From Ustilaginoidea virens (lineage: Eukaryota; Ascomycota; Sordariomycetes; Hypocreales; Clavicipitaceae), in contig NC_057318.1 of NCBI RefSeq assembly GCF_000687475.1, forward strand, positions 6,138,001-6,202,000: 64,000 bases of DNA. The letters run 5' to 3'. A program made the position numbers and the translations under genes. A model generated the notes under the pieces. That model was given only the letters and a program-made list of their open reading frames with translations. It had not been told where the DNA came from and did no database searches. Positions 11,168 through 23,229 of this stretch are shown piece after piece. Each line of letters begins with the position of its first letter. The first letter of the stretch is position 1.

Positions 11168-14100
11168 TTAATCTGTTTGATGAGCATCCTTATTATGAGG
11201 TATTTCCTTAATATCATGACGAATATCGTGAGACTGCCTGGCATCGCGGGAGCCTTTTAATACCACCAGCCCTAGCTGATGGCGGAAGGTTTCGAATTTC
11301 TGGCCTGTTAGGGGCTTGGTAAAACCGTTAGCGATTATATTACCTGTGGGAACCCACGTAATATCAATAGAGCCTTTCTGGACTTCCTGCCGCAATTAGT
11401 GATGATGAATATTAATGTGATGGAGCCGGGTTACGAGTTTGAAAAACTCTTCCTTCAATAGGCGAATGGTCTGGATATTATCGCACTAAATAGTAGGGAT
11501 ATCCTATACCAAATGAAGCCTAACTTCTTCACAGAGCCTGCGGAACGCGATAACCTCTTTTACGGTATGTAAAATCGCCAGCAATTTAGCCTCTGTAGAT
11601 GATGTTGTCACTATATCCTGTTGACCAGCTTTATACACAATCGGGCCACCAAATAGCTTGATTATATATCCTTATAAGCTGCATCGGGATATAATATCGT
11701 CAGCAAAGGATGCATCTGAATATGCCTGCATTTCCAGGTTATCGGCACTAAATTTAATAGTAGTGTTCTTCCACGTATAGCTATAGTTAAGGGCCTTTTT
11801 TGCCGCGCGCAAATGGTCTGGACTAGGATTTTGAAGGAAGCGGGAAAGCTGCGATCCGATATAGCCTAGTTTAGGCCTAGTAATTATGATTGGATACACC
11901 AATGATCCTACTATTAACTGGTATTACTGGGTATTATTGGTTTCAGCTGTTCTATTATACTTCTTAAGTCTTGCGGCGTTTAATGGGTACTTAGGGGGTT
12001 CCTTTCCGTTAAAGGAGGTAAGGTTATATTTAATCGCGAGTTTATCGAAGTACGCCCTCTGGGTAAGCTATAGCTTCCCTTCCGTATAATCGCGAATAAC
12101 CTTAATAGCTAGGAACTAATGTAGCTCGCCGAGGTCCTTGATTTTAAAAGCACCTATCAGCGCAGCATGAAATGACTTAAATGCCTCTGCCCGTAACTTA
12201 TAATATAGGACGACCAGGTCATCTACGTAGAAGAACACGATAAGGGTATTGTCAATAAAGATACAGGGGTCCTCGCAGACCTATATAAAGCCCCTTTCCA
12301 TTAGGAATCGTGACAGCTCCTTGAACCATAGCAATAGCGACCTTCGAAGCCTATAAAGGGCACGCAATAGCTTAATATACGAATAACTATCGTGAAATCC
12401 GTTAGGCTGCTTATAATAGATAGTCTCGTCAAGTAGTATATTTAGGAAGGCTATAATGAAGTCGTATTAATGCGTATCTAGGTTAAAGTAATACGTTAGG
12501 GCTATTAGGAGGCGAAAAGTGCGTGCCGCGAGTGCGGCAGCCCGGGTATTACAAAGGTCGAAAGGTTATTGATTACTACGAATATATAATCGGGCCTTAT
12601 AACCGGTGAGGAAGCTATCTTAGTCCTATTTATAGGCGAACACCCACTTTAGGCCTAATAGCTTGATCTTAGGGTCTATAGATGAATTATTCCGACGAAT
12701 AATATACCTAATCTCCCCATTAGTGACCTTGCCGTATTCTTCTTTGGCGGCAGCGATAAATTCCTCGCGTTTAGGATACTTTTAAAGCTCTCTCTATATT
12801 GCCGGCTCCTTAGGCATGTTCGTAATATAAGGGGCTTCTATTATAGCTAACGGCTTTATTATAGCTGCCGTAAAGACCTTATGATCCTTCCTTTCAATAT
12901 TATCAATCCTGATATAGAATATATTATTAAAGGGAGATATCGGCTCGGTCTAATCATCCGGCTCGGGCGAAAATAGCGGTAATAAAAGCAATGCTTAAGC
13001 GATCGACTCTTCGGGGTAATCTATGACCTTTAAGTCAATAGCGGTAGGTTAAGGGGCATTATCAATAGTGTCAATAGCCTCAATCGTATCAATTGGCGTA
13101 ATGCCCTAATCAATAGTAGCCTTATCAGCAAAGGGGTTCTCAATCAGATTCCCTAACGTAATAAGCTTGAAGTTATCGACGATAGGGGTTTCCTCTATAT
13201 TACTAATGAAGGTATTCAGGTTCTCCCTCTATTTGGCTAATATCGGCAACTATTCCTTATCCTTATAGAAGATTGTCTTATTAAATGTGATATAGCTCGA
13301 GTTGAACTAATAGCTTCTCTTTAATGAAGGCACCTAAATTAGGTATTGGGTTATAGAGATATATCCTGCTAAATAGCCGATATAAGCCCTCTGATTAAGC
13401 TTTAGACCGGCGCGTAATATCCTATCCCTCGTTATTACGTAGGCCTTATATCCGTAAGCGCGAAGGTGGTAAATATAAGGGCGTATATCTTCTGGTAGAT
13501 ATCCCTAGGCAGGCCGATTCTGTTGAAGCCAAAGTTGAAGGATTTGAAGTAGCGATTTCTAGTTATCGTGAGATGATTTCCGAGGCATACGATTCAATAG
13601 ATATACTGCTGCTTCTGCCGTAATAGGCTATAGATCCTTAGGGAATCCTGCTTGTGTGCTTAGAAGTGATATCTTTGTCTTTAATACCCCCTTAGAACGT
13701 TCAGCATGACCGTTCTGATATTAGTAATTAGGGCTTGATAACCGAAGTATAATGCCTTTCTGCTTAGCTTCTTCCTGACTTCGTGATGTTTAGAGCGCTA
13801 TTTCGTTATTAGAAATAACTATCGCGATTTTCACGTTATATAGGCATAAAACCCGATGCTCGAAGGTTAGCTAATAACCCGGAAGGTCTGATTTCCTAGG
13901 TATTATGAATATTGACCTCATTCCTATGAATCGGTAGGTAAATAATGCGATGTATTTGTCACCGTTGAAAGCAGGTGACTATACGAAAAGGTCAAAAGAT
14001 ATGACTTTAAAGGGTTCCTAAGGCATTAATGCCTTTTGCGGGCATTATGAAATCTGCTGCGTAATTTTCACGCTGCTATAAACCTTACAATCCGATTTTT

Positions 14101-15997
14101 CCTGCTTAGGAGGCATATTTAATATATCCTTAAAGATATGATCTATCGGATCCCTTCCTGGGTGCCTAAATCGGGCGTGCCATATAGTATGAGGTGTTTT
14201 TATCGAAATCTTCGGCTGGCGACTGTCTCCTCGAGCTAAATAGGCATACTAAGGTTTTCCGAAATTCTAAGCCCTTATAAGAAATTTGCTTGCGGGCATA
14301 TCGTTTCCGCCGGCCTGATATAAAATATAGGGTTTCTCTTTAATTCGGCGGATGTAAAAGATATTTTCTTGCGTTCTTCCTTTCCTAAGGTAAATCCTAT
14401 CTGTCTTAGTATTCTAATATAATCCTTTCTTCTTTATTAATAATTCGGAAAGAATATTGACGAATATCCCAAGAACGTATAGAATATTAATAAAGGTGAC
14501 GATTTATCTATCTTCCAGCACGATTTAAATGGTTCTAATACCTTAGACCTTAATAGTGCCCAATACACCTCGAATATGCTAATCGACAGCCTCATTAATA
14601 TATAGAAACCACTTTTCATCGTTAAATATATATGCCATTACACTAGTATTAACGATAATACAGGCGCATAAAGCGGGAGACTCATTAGAAAAGGACTTAA
14701 TAGAAACACCCTCTGCAGCAAAAGCCTGCTTCTTTTTTTCTTTTCCCTTCGATTCAGTTAAGTTATTCTCATTATCGTCATTATCGTTATTATGCATATC
14801 TTAGAAGGCCTTAAATGCAGCTTGCACTTCTTTGCTTTCCTACTTTATCTTTATTATCGCGGCCTTCTTAGTTTCCTTCTGAATCCTTAAGTAGAACTTA
14901 TTAGGCGCTAAAGAAGGAATAAGAGCCCAATAGCTTTTATAATACGGTCCCTTCTTCTTGATATACAGTTGCTCATAGTATTTATAAGGCGTTAATTCTA
15001 ACGATGGTTCCTTTAAAGCTAAAGCTGAAGCTATACCGGTAGTATTCCTAGGGGCGGCGGCGGCCTTTAACGAAGGCTTTCCTTTAACGGCAAATACGGT
15101 ATACTTCCCTTTAGTGATATTCCTTTTCTCTTAAAGCTCTACCCGCTGCCTCGCATTTTTAATAATCTTACGAAAGTCAATATATTGCCCTCGCTTCTCG
15201 GCCCTGGTAATTTCCCGATCGATATTATCCTAAATACTAGGATACTTCTGAGAGAGGGCTTTCGCTAATATATTAGCAGGCTTATTCCCTGATAGGAGGA
15301 CTGAGCCACTTTATTCCAATCGGTCGTAAATAGTCAATACTTCACTAAGCCATTCCAAAACGTTATATTTATTGAGATTCCATTCTATAACCTGAATGAA
15401 GCGCTGTATAATGTGCTCGGTAATAGCGGTCTTTACTGGCTACACACGCTCAATAAGGATACGTAATTTATCCCTTATTATTGACCTTATCGCCATTATT
15501 TGCTTGAATTCCGGGCCGAAGGTTATATTAAACCACTCTATATATTTAGAAAAGGCCCGTTCTAGCTCGGTATAATTGTGCCGGTCGTTTCTTAATATAA
15601 CATTAACGAGAGTAGCCCATTCATTAGGGCCTAGGCCATCCAGGATTTATCTCCGTTTAAAATAATTGTTCGGGTCTTCTGGCTATTGGTCTAGCTGCGA
15701 ATAGCTTCGCGTTACAGCTGCCTTTGACGCCGAGGCTGCCCTTATATTCCCAGAAGGACCACTTTCTATTAGTGTTTCTCCTAATATCGATACCGACGAT
15801 TATACCAGAATAGGTCGATACAGTTAGAGCGCAACATCCTTAGGTTTATTAAGGATTATCGCTTGATCAGGATCAACGAGATCCTATACCTTCCTTGCTT
15901 GAGCCTCGCTCCGAATATAATCATACCAGATATCCTACTCGTATCGGGATGTCAAAATATATATAGGTTTATTATAATTAACCGTATCAGCACCCAT
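11168..15997 (-). pseudogene. Element C gag-pol polyprotein, RIP-inactivated
   Basis: Single frame of 1610 codons from ATG at 15997 (MGADTVNYNKP) to the stop at 11168, with no frameshift. Gag occupies about 15997-14700 and ends in a Lys-rich run. The protease region at about 14650 reads VNTSVMAYIFNDEKWF where DSGATxHVFND is expected. Integrase is about 14400-13500, RT about 12750-11950, and RNase H 11900-11170 with SDASFADD and the VPTGNIIANGFTKPL end. Stops sit at Gln/Trp codons. Closest relative in the window is element G. Confidence 0.88.
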
Positions 15998-16300
15998 TTT
16001 TGCTGTCTGCAACATTCTAGGCACGAAAGGCTGATTATCTGACTGAACAGGTCAATTACAGATAAAGTTAAACTACGAAAAAGTATCGCGATCTTCCGAA
16101 TAGCTTCCTTTTTTATTATAGGAGGCCATACGAGTATAACAGCAACACGAGGTTTCAATAGATCTAGTAGGAATCCACTGTCATACCTCAATAGGTATCC
16201 GAGGAGAATGGTAACCGTAGCATAATCTTAGATATCGAACGATATAGTGCTATAGCACCTAACAAAAGGATGAGAATGAGGTTGTTATGTTATTTTACAC

Positions 16301-16311
16301 AATTGCTACCA
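16301..16311 (-). other. Element C primer binding site
   Basis: TGGTAGCAATT follows the 5' LTR on the minus strand. TGGTAGC fits the 3' end of initiator tRNA-Met (as in yeast Ty1), a different site from that used by B, D and F. The match is short, so the tRNA is an inference. Confidence 0.6.
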
Positions 16312-16507
16312 TGTCAGGAAGCAGGGAGAGAAAGCGGTATATTGTAAAGGGTTGACCTAACCTGTCTCAACAGTACTCAGGTTACCAGCTATTTATAGTA
16401 GGCACGGGGGTAACCCTAAGGGGCTACTGTTCCCTCGGTTACATATGCCACATTCGTATCCGGACATTCCCGACACATATGATGATCCACCGGTATCCCC
16501 GCCGACA
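16312..16507 (-). repeat. Element C 5' LTR (right in window)
   Basis: 196 bp, followed by CCTTA. The minus strand has TATAAATA near 16390-16397. Several C/T and G/A differences separate it from the other LTR. Confidence 0.93.
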
Positions 16508-16512
16508 CCTTA

Positions 16513-16619
16513 GTCTCGTATCTTATCTGTGCCGTTACTTTACCTTACTGCGATTTTACCATTCCACTGCCTTTATCCTTTGCATACTGTATTATCTTAG
16601 TAGGCAAAAACGTTTGACA
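16513..16619 (+). repeat. Element B left LTR, second part
   Basis: 107 bp that complete the 553-bp LTR after removal of element C; matches 22790-22896, ending GTTTGACA. Confidence 0.95.
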
Positions 16620-16633
16620 GTTATGAGCCCGGT
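16620..16633 (+). other. Element B primer binding site, half-tRNA type
   Basis: GTTATGAGCCCGGT directly after the LTR, complementary to the anticodon arm of initiator tRNA-Met, as in D and F. Confidence 0.8.
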
Positions 16634-16713
16634 TTGCACCCGGTAAATCGCTTTATTCTATCTATTTTATCCTATCGATTTCTCTCCGACTATTATTCGC
16701 ATGCATTTATTGC

Positions 16714-16825
16714 CAGCTGCACGCCAACAAATTACCAGCTGGTCCGACGGATTGCCAGCTGCTTCCCCCTTTTTATTGTGCACGCAAACAGCTGTACATT
16801 AACATTAGCCAGCTGCACGCAGCTG
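16714..16825 (+). repeat. Cluster of six CAGCTG palindromes in element B leader
   Basis: CAGCTG occurs at 16714, 16736, 16756, 16789, 16810 and 16820, mostly as GCCAGCTGCACGC or ACCAGCTGG. Spacing is irregular. It could be protein-binding sites or a decayed tandem repeat in the untranslated leader (16634-17482), which otherwise shows no gene. Confidence 0.7.
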
Positions 16826-17482
16826 TGCCTTGGTTGCAAGAGTGCAATTACGCATTCTATGCAATATTAATCTTTTCTTGCTGCTATATTTCTTATACCT
16901 CTGTGCTAATACTGTTACTAGGACCGTATAAACGCGTGATAAATAGCGTGTAAATCTGCACAATCGCGCAAATTCTATCACTTTATTCCGACCTTCGCCG
17001 CGCAATAGGCATACCGACTGCTTACCTGCGCACCTTCTATTATATCGTCGCTATTTTGCCAGACGATTTTCTACGATTAAATATTCTTTCCGACGAAGAA
17101 ATCAGCCTCGTGCAAAAGTTCTGCTAGGGCACCCGTGCTGCCATACAAATTGCTAGTGTAAGGCATAGCCCAAAAGAACGCAGCAGTGCCGACACATTTG
17201 CCTATGCGAAATATTTCTTCTGACTTAGGAAGCCGGCAAGCGACTTTTGACTACTAAGGCCGGAAGACCATAAGTGTGGTATATTGTGACTGGATTGACC
17301 ACCTGGATTGATCCCTTTTGCCTAGGACTATTTACCGGGACTATTTTGCCCTTTGGATTTACTTGGACCTTTATCCGTTGGATTTTCTTTGACTAAGGTT
17401 AGGTTGTTATTCTTTCCTATTGTTATTCTTTCCTATCTACCTTACCTATCTTACCTATCCTGCCTTTCCTACCTATTCCACT

Positions 17483-20400
17483 ATGGCTACCAATACCGAC
17501 CTGGGGAACCCGGCAAACTTCTAACTGCTAGGCAGTAAAGATTGGTTTAAATGGATCTCGATTATTGAGAAGTTTGCAGTCAACGAAAATATCTGGGCTT
17601 ATATCAACCCTTCTATGCAAGATAGGCCTACTTTATAACAACCCGTTGAGCCTACTGCTTCTACTATTAAGCCTTATGCTTCCTCTATCCTTGACCTCGA
17701 CGATTCTGATTTTACTAGGTTGCAGTATATGATGAATGTCTATAGGACTGCCCTACAGGATTATAAGGATAAGAAAAAGGCTCTCGTCAATATCTAACGT
17801 TGGATTATTGCAACTATAGGCAACTACTACGATACTATAAGCCAGGAGAATGATGTTGCCGCACAGCTATACCTGTTAAAACAACGCTTGCAGCCCACCA
17901 CTTGGGACCATGAAAAAGATATCCGCCAACGCTATACAGCTGTACTGCGAAGTCCTAATAGGACTAAGATATCCAGCTGGATTACTTCCTATAAGAAAGT
18001 CCTTGCAGAAGCTATTAATATCAACATACCAGATACATAAGGACTCCGACTAACCTAGGATTTTATCGATACTGTGGAATCTATTGCATTAGCCTTTTCT
18101 AATTATTGGAAGAATAGAATTAAGGAAAAGCAACGTAATAATAAAGAAGGATGGGAGAAGAAGATACCCGACGGTTATTATATTAGTGATTTATTCGAGC
18201 AAGAGTTTGCCTTACAACAACAAAGAGCATAAGGTGCCTTTGCCTCTTTCCAGGATATGGATACTAATAAAAATCAACAAAAAACAACTGACATTACCAA
18301 GCCAAAACAACTATGTATTTGTGGCCTTTTATATTGCTAGGAAGATTGTTATGTTTTAAACCAGCAAAAGGCGCCTAAGGATTGGAAGCCCAATACTACT
18401 ATACTTAATAAAATCCAATCTAAGTTTTCATCTAATTAGCGCTTTAAGGATATAGTTGTTAAAGCATTATAAGCGAAAGGAATCACGATTAATCCTATTG
18501 TGTTATAGCCACCCTCTCCTTCTATATCACTTGGAATTGCGTTTGCTAGTAAGGATAGTAATACGTTATACAACCTTGTGTAACCCGAACCGACTATATC
18601 GTCAATGACTATTACCAGCCTATAGGCAAGCCTACAGGCATCCCTATTTATTACCAGCCTATAGGCATCCCTATCTATTACCAGCCCATAGGCATCTCTT
18701 TTAACTACACCCTATCCACTTAAAGATTCCTGGATACTGGATAGTGGCTCTAATACTCACATTACCAATAATAAGGACCGGTTACTAGATTACGTTCTAA
18801 ATATCGAGCCCGAAATAGTATTTACTGGTGAATCTAATCCTTCTATACTAGGATATGGAAGAGTGCGATTAAATACTAATAAAGGCATCTTCGAGCTACT
18901 ATACGTAGTATATATACCGACGTTTCATACTAATGTGGCAAGCTTGGAACGATTTATGCGTGCGAATTACCACTGGAACTTACAGACTGGCTGGATTACA
19001 CACAATAAGGACCGTTTATTTTATACCAACCGGATGTTTGGCCAGCAGGTTATTGAGTATAGCGAAGTCGCTGTTGCTGCCACTACTACTACTACTAAAG
19101 ATACTATAGTATCTTACCCTTCTGACGATACTACGGTATCTTGCCCTTCCACATCTAATACCTCTAAGGATATTATGCCGCCTTCATCTATTATTAGTAG
19201 GGAAGACCCTACTATGTCAGATAAAAATATGCCTCCATCAATCAATAATTCTGCGGCTACATAATATACATTATCTCATCCTATTCTAACCACTATAGCG
19301 CCCGCTACAGCAGTAGCTATCTCGAAGGATACCTATAATGCGTTTGCCTCGGAAGCTACGGCTACGATATGGCATAAGCGACTAGGCCACCCTAATAAGG
19401 AAGCCTTGGAAAGGATAGTCTAGTCGACTACTGGCGCTAAAATTAAGGGATTACTTACTATTGATTGTGAGTAGTGCTCACTATCTAAGGCCACTAGGAT
19501 TATCAGCCGGCAGCCCTATCTACCTAGTCCAAGACCTTTTTAGCGGGTATATATTGATATATTTATACTGGACCAAGCTTATAATGGTGCTGTTGCAGTA
19601 CTATTACTATGGGATGATGATACTAAATTTATTTTCTGTTATCCTTTATATTCTAAGACCTAGTCGGAAATCCTAGGAAAGCTAGCAGACCTTGATAACT
19701 ATTTATAGCGCTAGTGGAACCTTGCTATCTCTATTGTTCATCGCGATAACGACCCTACTTTCCAGTAATAATACCACAATTAGAAGATATCTTTAGGTAT
19801 AGAGGATGAAGTTATAGCGCTTTATACCTTAGCCTAAAACGGCCCAGCTGAACGCTCGGGGGGTATTATAGGGACTAAAGCTAGGACCTTACGACTAGCT
19901 GCTAACCTACCTAAAGATCTATAGCCAGAGCTGTGGAAAGCCGCAACCTTCTTATATAATCGCACACCACAATAAGGCCTTCAATGGATTATACCACATT
20001 AACGACTTTATTCCTAGCTAGCTAATAACGCTAGGGATACCCAATATACTGACCCTAGGCCTTCTATATTATTCCTTAAGGCTTACGGTTGTAAGGCCTA
20101 TCCATTGACAATAATAGCGTTAAAAGGCACTAATCGACGAGAATTAAAGCTAGCACCACACGCTAAGATAGGATATTTAGTAGGTTACGATTCTACTAAT
20201 ATCTATCGTGTGTGGATTCCCGACCCTTATGAAGTACGACGAATTCGCGATATTACCTTTAATGAAAATAGTTACTATAATAGTAAATCCGCCGCTATAC
20301 CACAACGACTTGAAATACAATTACCATAACATATCGATAACGCATCTGAGTATGAGGATATAGACGAGCTCTATATGTCTCACCCTTCTACTACTATTAT

Positions 20401-22306
20401 ACCTGTTCCTACTACCCAGCCTTTAATGCCTAGCCTAACCTTACCTAGCCCAACCTTACCTTCGACTTCTATACCTACTAGTGAACAAGCTGTTCCTAGT
20501 AAACAACAATATCTTATAGTCCAGCTACCTACCCCAGCTTCCACACATCCTTCTGAAGAAAGTGCTAAGACTAATCCTATATTACGAAGGTCAGCTAGGC
20601 TGGCTAGTAAGAATGCTTCTAGTACGGCTTTTATTAGCAGTTTTTTTCTAGGCACTAAGGAACGCCTATACCGATCATCCCTACCGCCTGAACCTAGGTT
20701 TTGGAAAGACCTAAAAGGTCACCGTTTCGAACCAGAATTTAAAGAGGCCGTAAAGAGCGAATTCTGCGATAACTAGAATAAAGGAACCTTTAAGCCTACA
20801 TAACTATCAGACCTTCCTAATAATTATAAGCCTATACCACTTACGTAGGTGTTTAAATACAAGTGTGATAAACACGGCTTTCTTACTAAATTTAAAGCCC
20901 GAATTTATGTATATGGTGATCTTCAACCTTACAGTGATAAAGAGACCTATGCCGCTACACTAGCTGCTAAATCCTTCCGAATCTTAGTAGCTATTATGAC
21001 GAAGTTCGACCTTGATACTATACAAATGGATGCTGTATCGGCATTTACCAATAGCCTACAAAACAAAGTCGTCTATATCGATTATCCGGATGGATTTAAA
21101 AGACCTGGATAGGCACTATTATTATAACGCGCCTTATATAGTCTTCGCAGGTCCCCTTACCTATGGCAATAAGAGCTTTTATCAACCCTTAAATCCCTCG
21201 ACCTTACTCTTATCATAGAAGACCCTTGCATTATGATTACTACCACTGTAGTAGTCTTTTATTTTGTGGATGATATAGTAGTACTATTTCAACCAAAGAA
21301 TCGTCCTAAAGCAGAATCCCTCGTCAATAAATTAAAAGCAGCCTATAAAATGAAGGACCTTGGTACTCTGAAATGGTTCCTAGGTATCCGAATTATACGG
21401 CATCGGCCTACTAAGACCTGGCTATTGTAAGACTCTTATATGGAAAAGCTTGCGCACGACTTCTTAAAAGGAAGAAATATTACATATAAAAACTATCCAA
21501 TTCCAGAACAGCCTCTTGATAAATATACTGGTATCGCTACAGCATACGAGATATACTAGTACCAAAAGCTTATGGGCTCTATAAATTACCCAACCACTAT
21601 GACCCGACTTGATACTGCTGTAGCAGTCTCCCGCCTTTCAGAACATCTACATAACCCTTCTCCTTACTATTACCTACTAGCCATAGGGGTCACAATGTAC
21701 CTCTATATCACACGTTACTTAGCTATTCAATATACTGCCATATAACAACCAAGTGATGATATCCAGCAGCAACCGTCTACTAAAGAGCTATTAATATCTT
21801 CTGATGCTGCTTTTGCTGATGATAAAGAGACCCGAAAGTCTACCCAGGGCTCTTTTTTTAGCCTATTTGGCGGACCTATTGGTTGGGAAGCCACTAAATA
21901 ACACACCGTTACCATATCTTCCACCGAAGCAGAGCTACTAGCACTATCATCAACTGCTAAGACCATTATATCTGTAACCCGTCTTATAGAACAACTAGGA
22001 CTTAAGCTTAATCATAAGGTTACTATTGAGTGTGATAACCTACAAGCTATACGCCTAGTAACAACAATAATGCCCCGTATTAACACTGCATTAAAGCATG
22101 TTGATATCCACAACAGCTGGCTGCGACAGGCTTATCAGCAGGGTTTATTCGACCTGACTTATATCCCTACTAATAATATAGTAGCGGATGGGCTTATAAA
22201 GGCTCTTATAGGTCAACGATTTACTACCTTCCGTAACCAACTAGGCTTAGTAGATATTGAGGACCTAGTACGAAAAACAGAAGATGATGAGAGTGATACC
22301 GACTAG
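17483..22306 (+). pseudogene. Element B gag-pol polyprotein, RIP-inactivated
   Basis: Single frame of 1608 codons from ATG at 17483 (MATNTDLGNP). Gag has the UBN2-like retrotransposon gag layout and a CICGLLYC-x-EDCYVLN knuckle with one residue changed. Protease has an intact WILDSGSNTHITN (about 18735). Then come gag-pre-integrase WHKRLGHPNKEAL (about 19372), integrase to about 20330, RT about 20690-21600 with YFVDDIVVLF, and RNase H to the VADGLIKALIGQRF end. Stops are mostly TAG/TAA at Gln or Trp codons. Several active-site motifs survive, so this copy is less decayed than D, G or H. Confidence 0.9.
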
Positions 22307-22334
22307 CTAGATAGAGCTATATTCTAGCCTATCT

Positions 22335-22343
22335 AGGGGGGTA
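22335..22343 (+). other. Element B polypurine tract
   Basis: AGGGGGGTA directly before the right LTR. Confidence 0.8.
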
Positions 22344-22896
22344 TATCAGAATGAAATTATTTATTGTTATTTTATTTTATTATTTTTGGATATCTATCGC
22401 CGACAATTTCTACGCATTGCCGCATCATCAGATTGAGAAAGATATTAAGTATTCAGTACTTATAATTATATGGCGGCTGCTAGTAAAGTTGAGTACCCAG
22501 TACTTACACACATTCCCTCACGCGCAAACATATAATGCATCACAAATTAATCACACCACTTTATCGTCGCAAATCTCGATGCACTACAAATGCACATTTC
22601 GCCACATATCTATGATATCACAGTATGGTCACGATATTCACGTCAGATTGATTTCACTAGGGATGTTCTATGTTGGAATATTATGTATTTAAATCCCTAG
22701 ATATTCCTACCCAAATAGTGGGAAGGAAGGAGGTATGCATGCAAGCAAGTATGCAGAATTAATGCACATCAGATTGTCCCTACGCCTTAGTCTCGTATCT
22801 TATCTGTGCCGTTACTTTACCTTACTGCGATTTTACCATTCCACTGCCTTTATCCTTTGCATACTGCATTATCTTAGCAGGCAAAAACGTTTGACA
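22344..22896 (+). repeat. Element B right LTR, uninterrupted
   Basis: 553 bp, starts TATCAGAATG (TG changed to TA) and ends TTGACA, followed by TATAC. It supplies the empty site for element C at 22785-22795. Confidence 0.95.
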
Positions 22897-23140
22897 TATA
22901 CGCCCCTAATTATAGGCATAAACTCTATTGACCTCGCTAATAAGCTCTATAAGTCTGGTATTATCTATTAGGTAGAGATATTCGAAGCTAAACCTTATAA
23001 TAACGCCCTATACCCTAAATAGTGCTATAACTGCTTTAAGTTTGGATATATTGCGGCCTACTATATAGCGGCCTTATAGTATGGCTAATGCGGCGCGGAA
23101 AGGCACCTGGAAGGGGAGTAGGCCTGCCTAATAGTCTCCT
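22897..23140 (+). pseudogene. LINE ORF1, C-terminal part with zinc knuckle
   Basis: Continues ORF1 after element B. It contains CYNCFKFGYIAAYY and QYGQCGAERHLEGE, a pair of CCHC-type knuckles in which some Cys/His have become Tyr (TGC/CAC to TAC/TAT), as RIP would do. Tad1-group ORF1 proteins end with such knuckles that bind the element RNA. Confidence 0.8.
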
Positions 23141-23229
23141 ATAGATAAAGGGAGTTATACCTTAACTATAAAGGCCTATACCTAATATAATCTTACCTCT
23201 ATAGAACCTCAAACAAGTAGTAAAAATCA

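Larger units (their letters stand above)
10705..16507 (-). mobile_element. Copia element C, reverse orientation, inserted in LTR of element B
   Basis: 5803 bp with 196-bp LTRs (10705-10900 and 16312-16507) and direct repeats CCTTA at 10700-10704 and 16508-16512. The intact right LTR of B shows the empty site (ACGCCTTAGTCTCG). The element reads right to left: primer site 16301-16311, gag-pol 15997 to 11168, purine tract at 10901-10910. Same family as element G: LTRs are the same length and very similar. The gag-pol frame is kept, with RIP-type stops. Confidence 0.95.
10259..22896 (+). mobile_element. Copia element B, inserted in LINE ORF1, carrying element C
   Basis: Direct repeats TATAC at 10254-10258 and 22897-22901. 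Left LTR 10259-10704 plus 16513-16619 (553 bp without element C and one TSD copy); right LTR 22344-22896, also 553 bp. Internal part: primer site 16620, leader, gag-pol 17483-22306, purine tract AGGGGGGTA at 22335-22343. Only a handful of LTR differences were seen, all transitions (GCATCGCC/GCATTGCC, ATGATGC/ATAATGC), so B is younger or less mutated than A. Confidence 0.95.
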
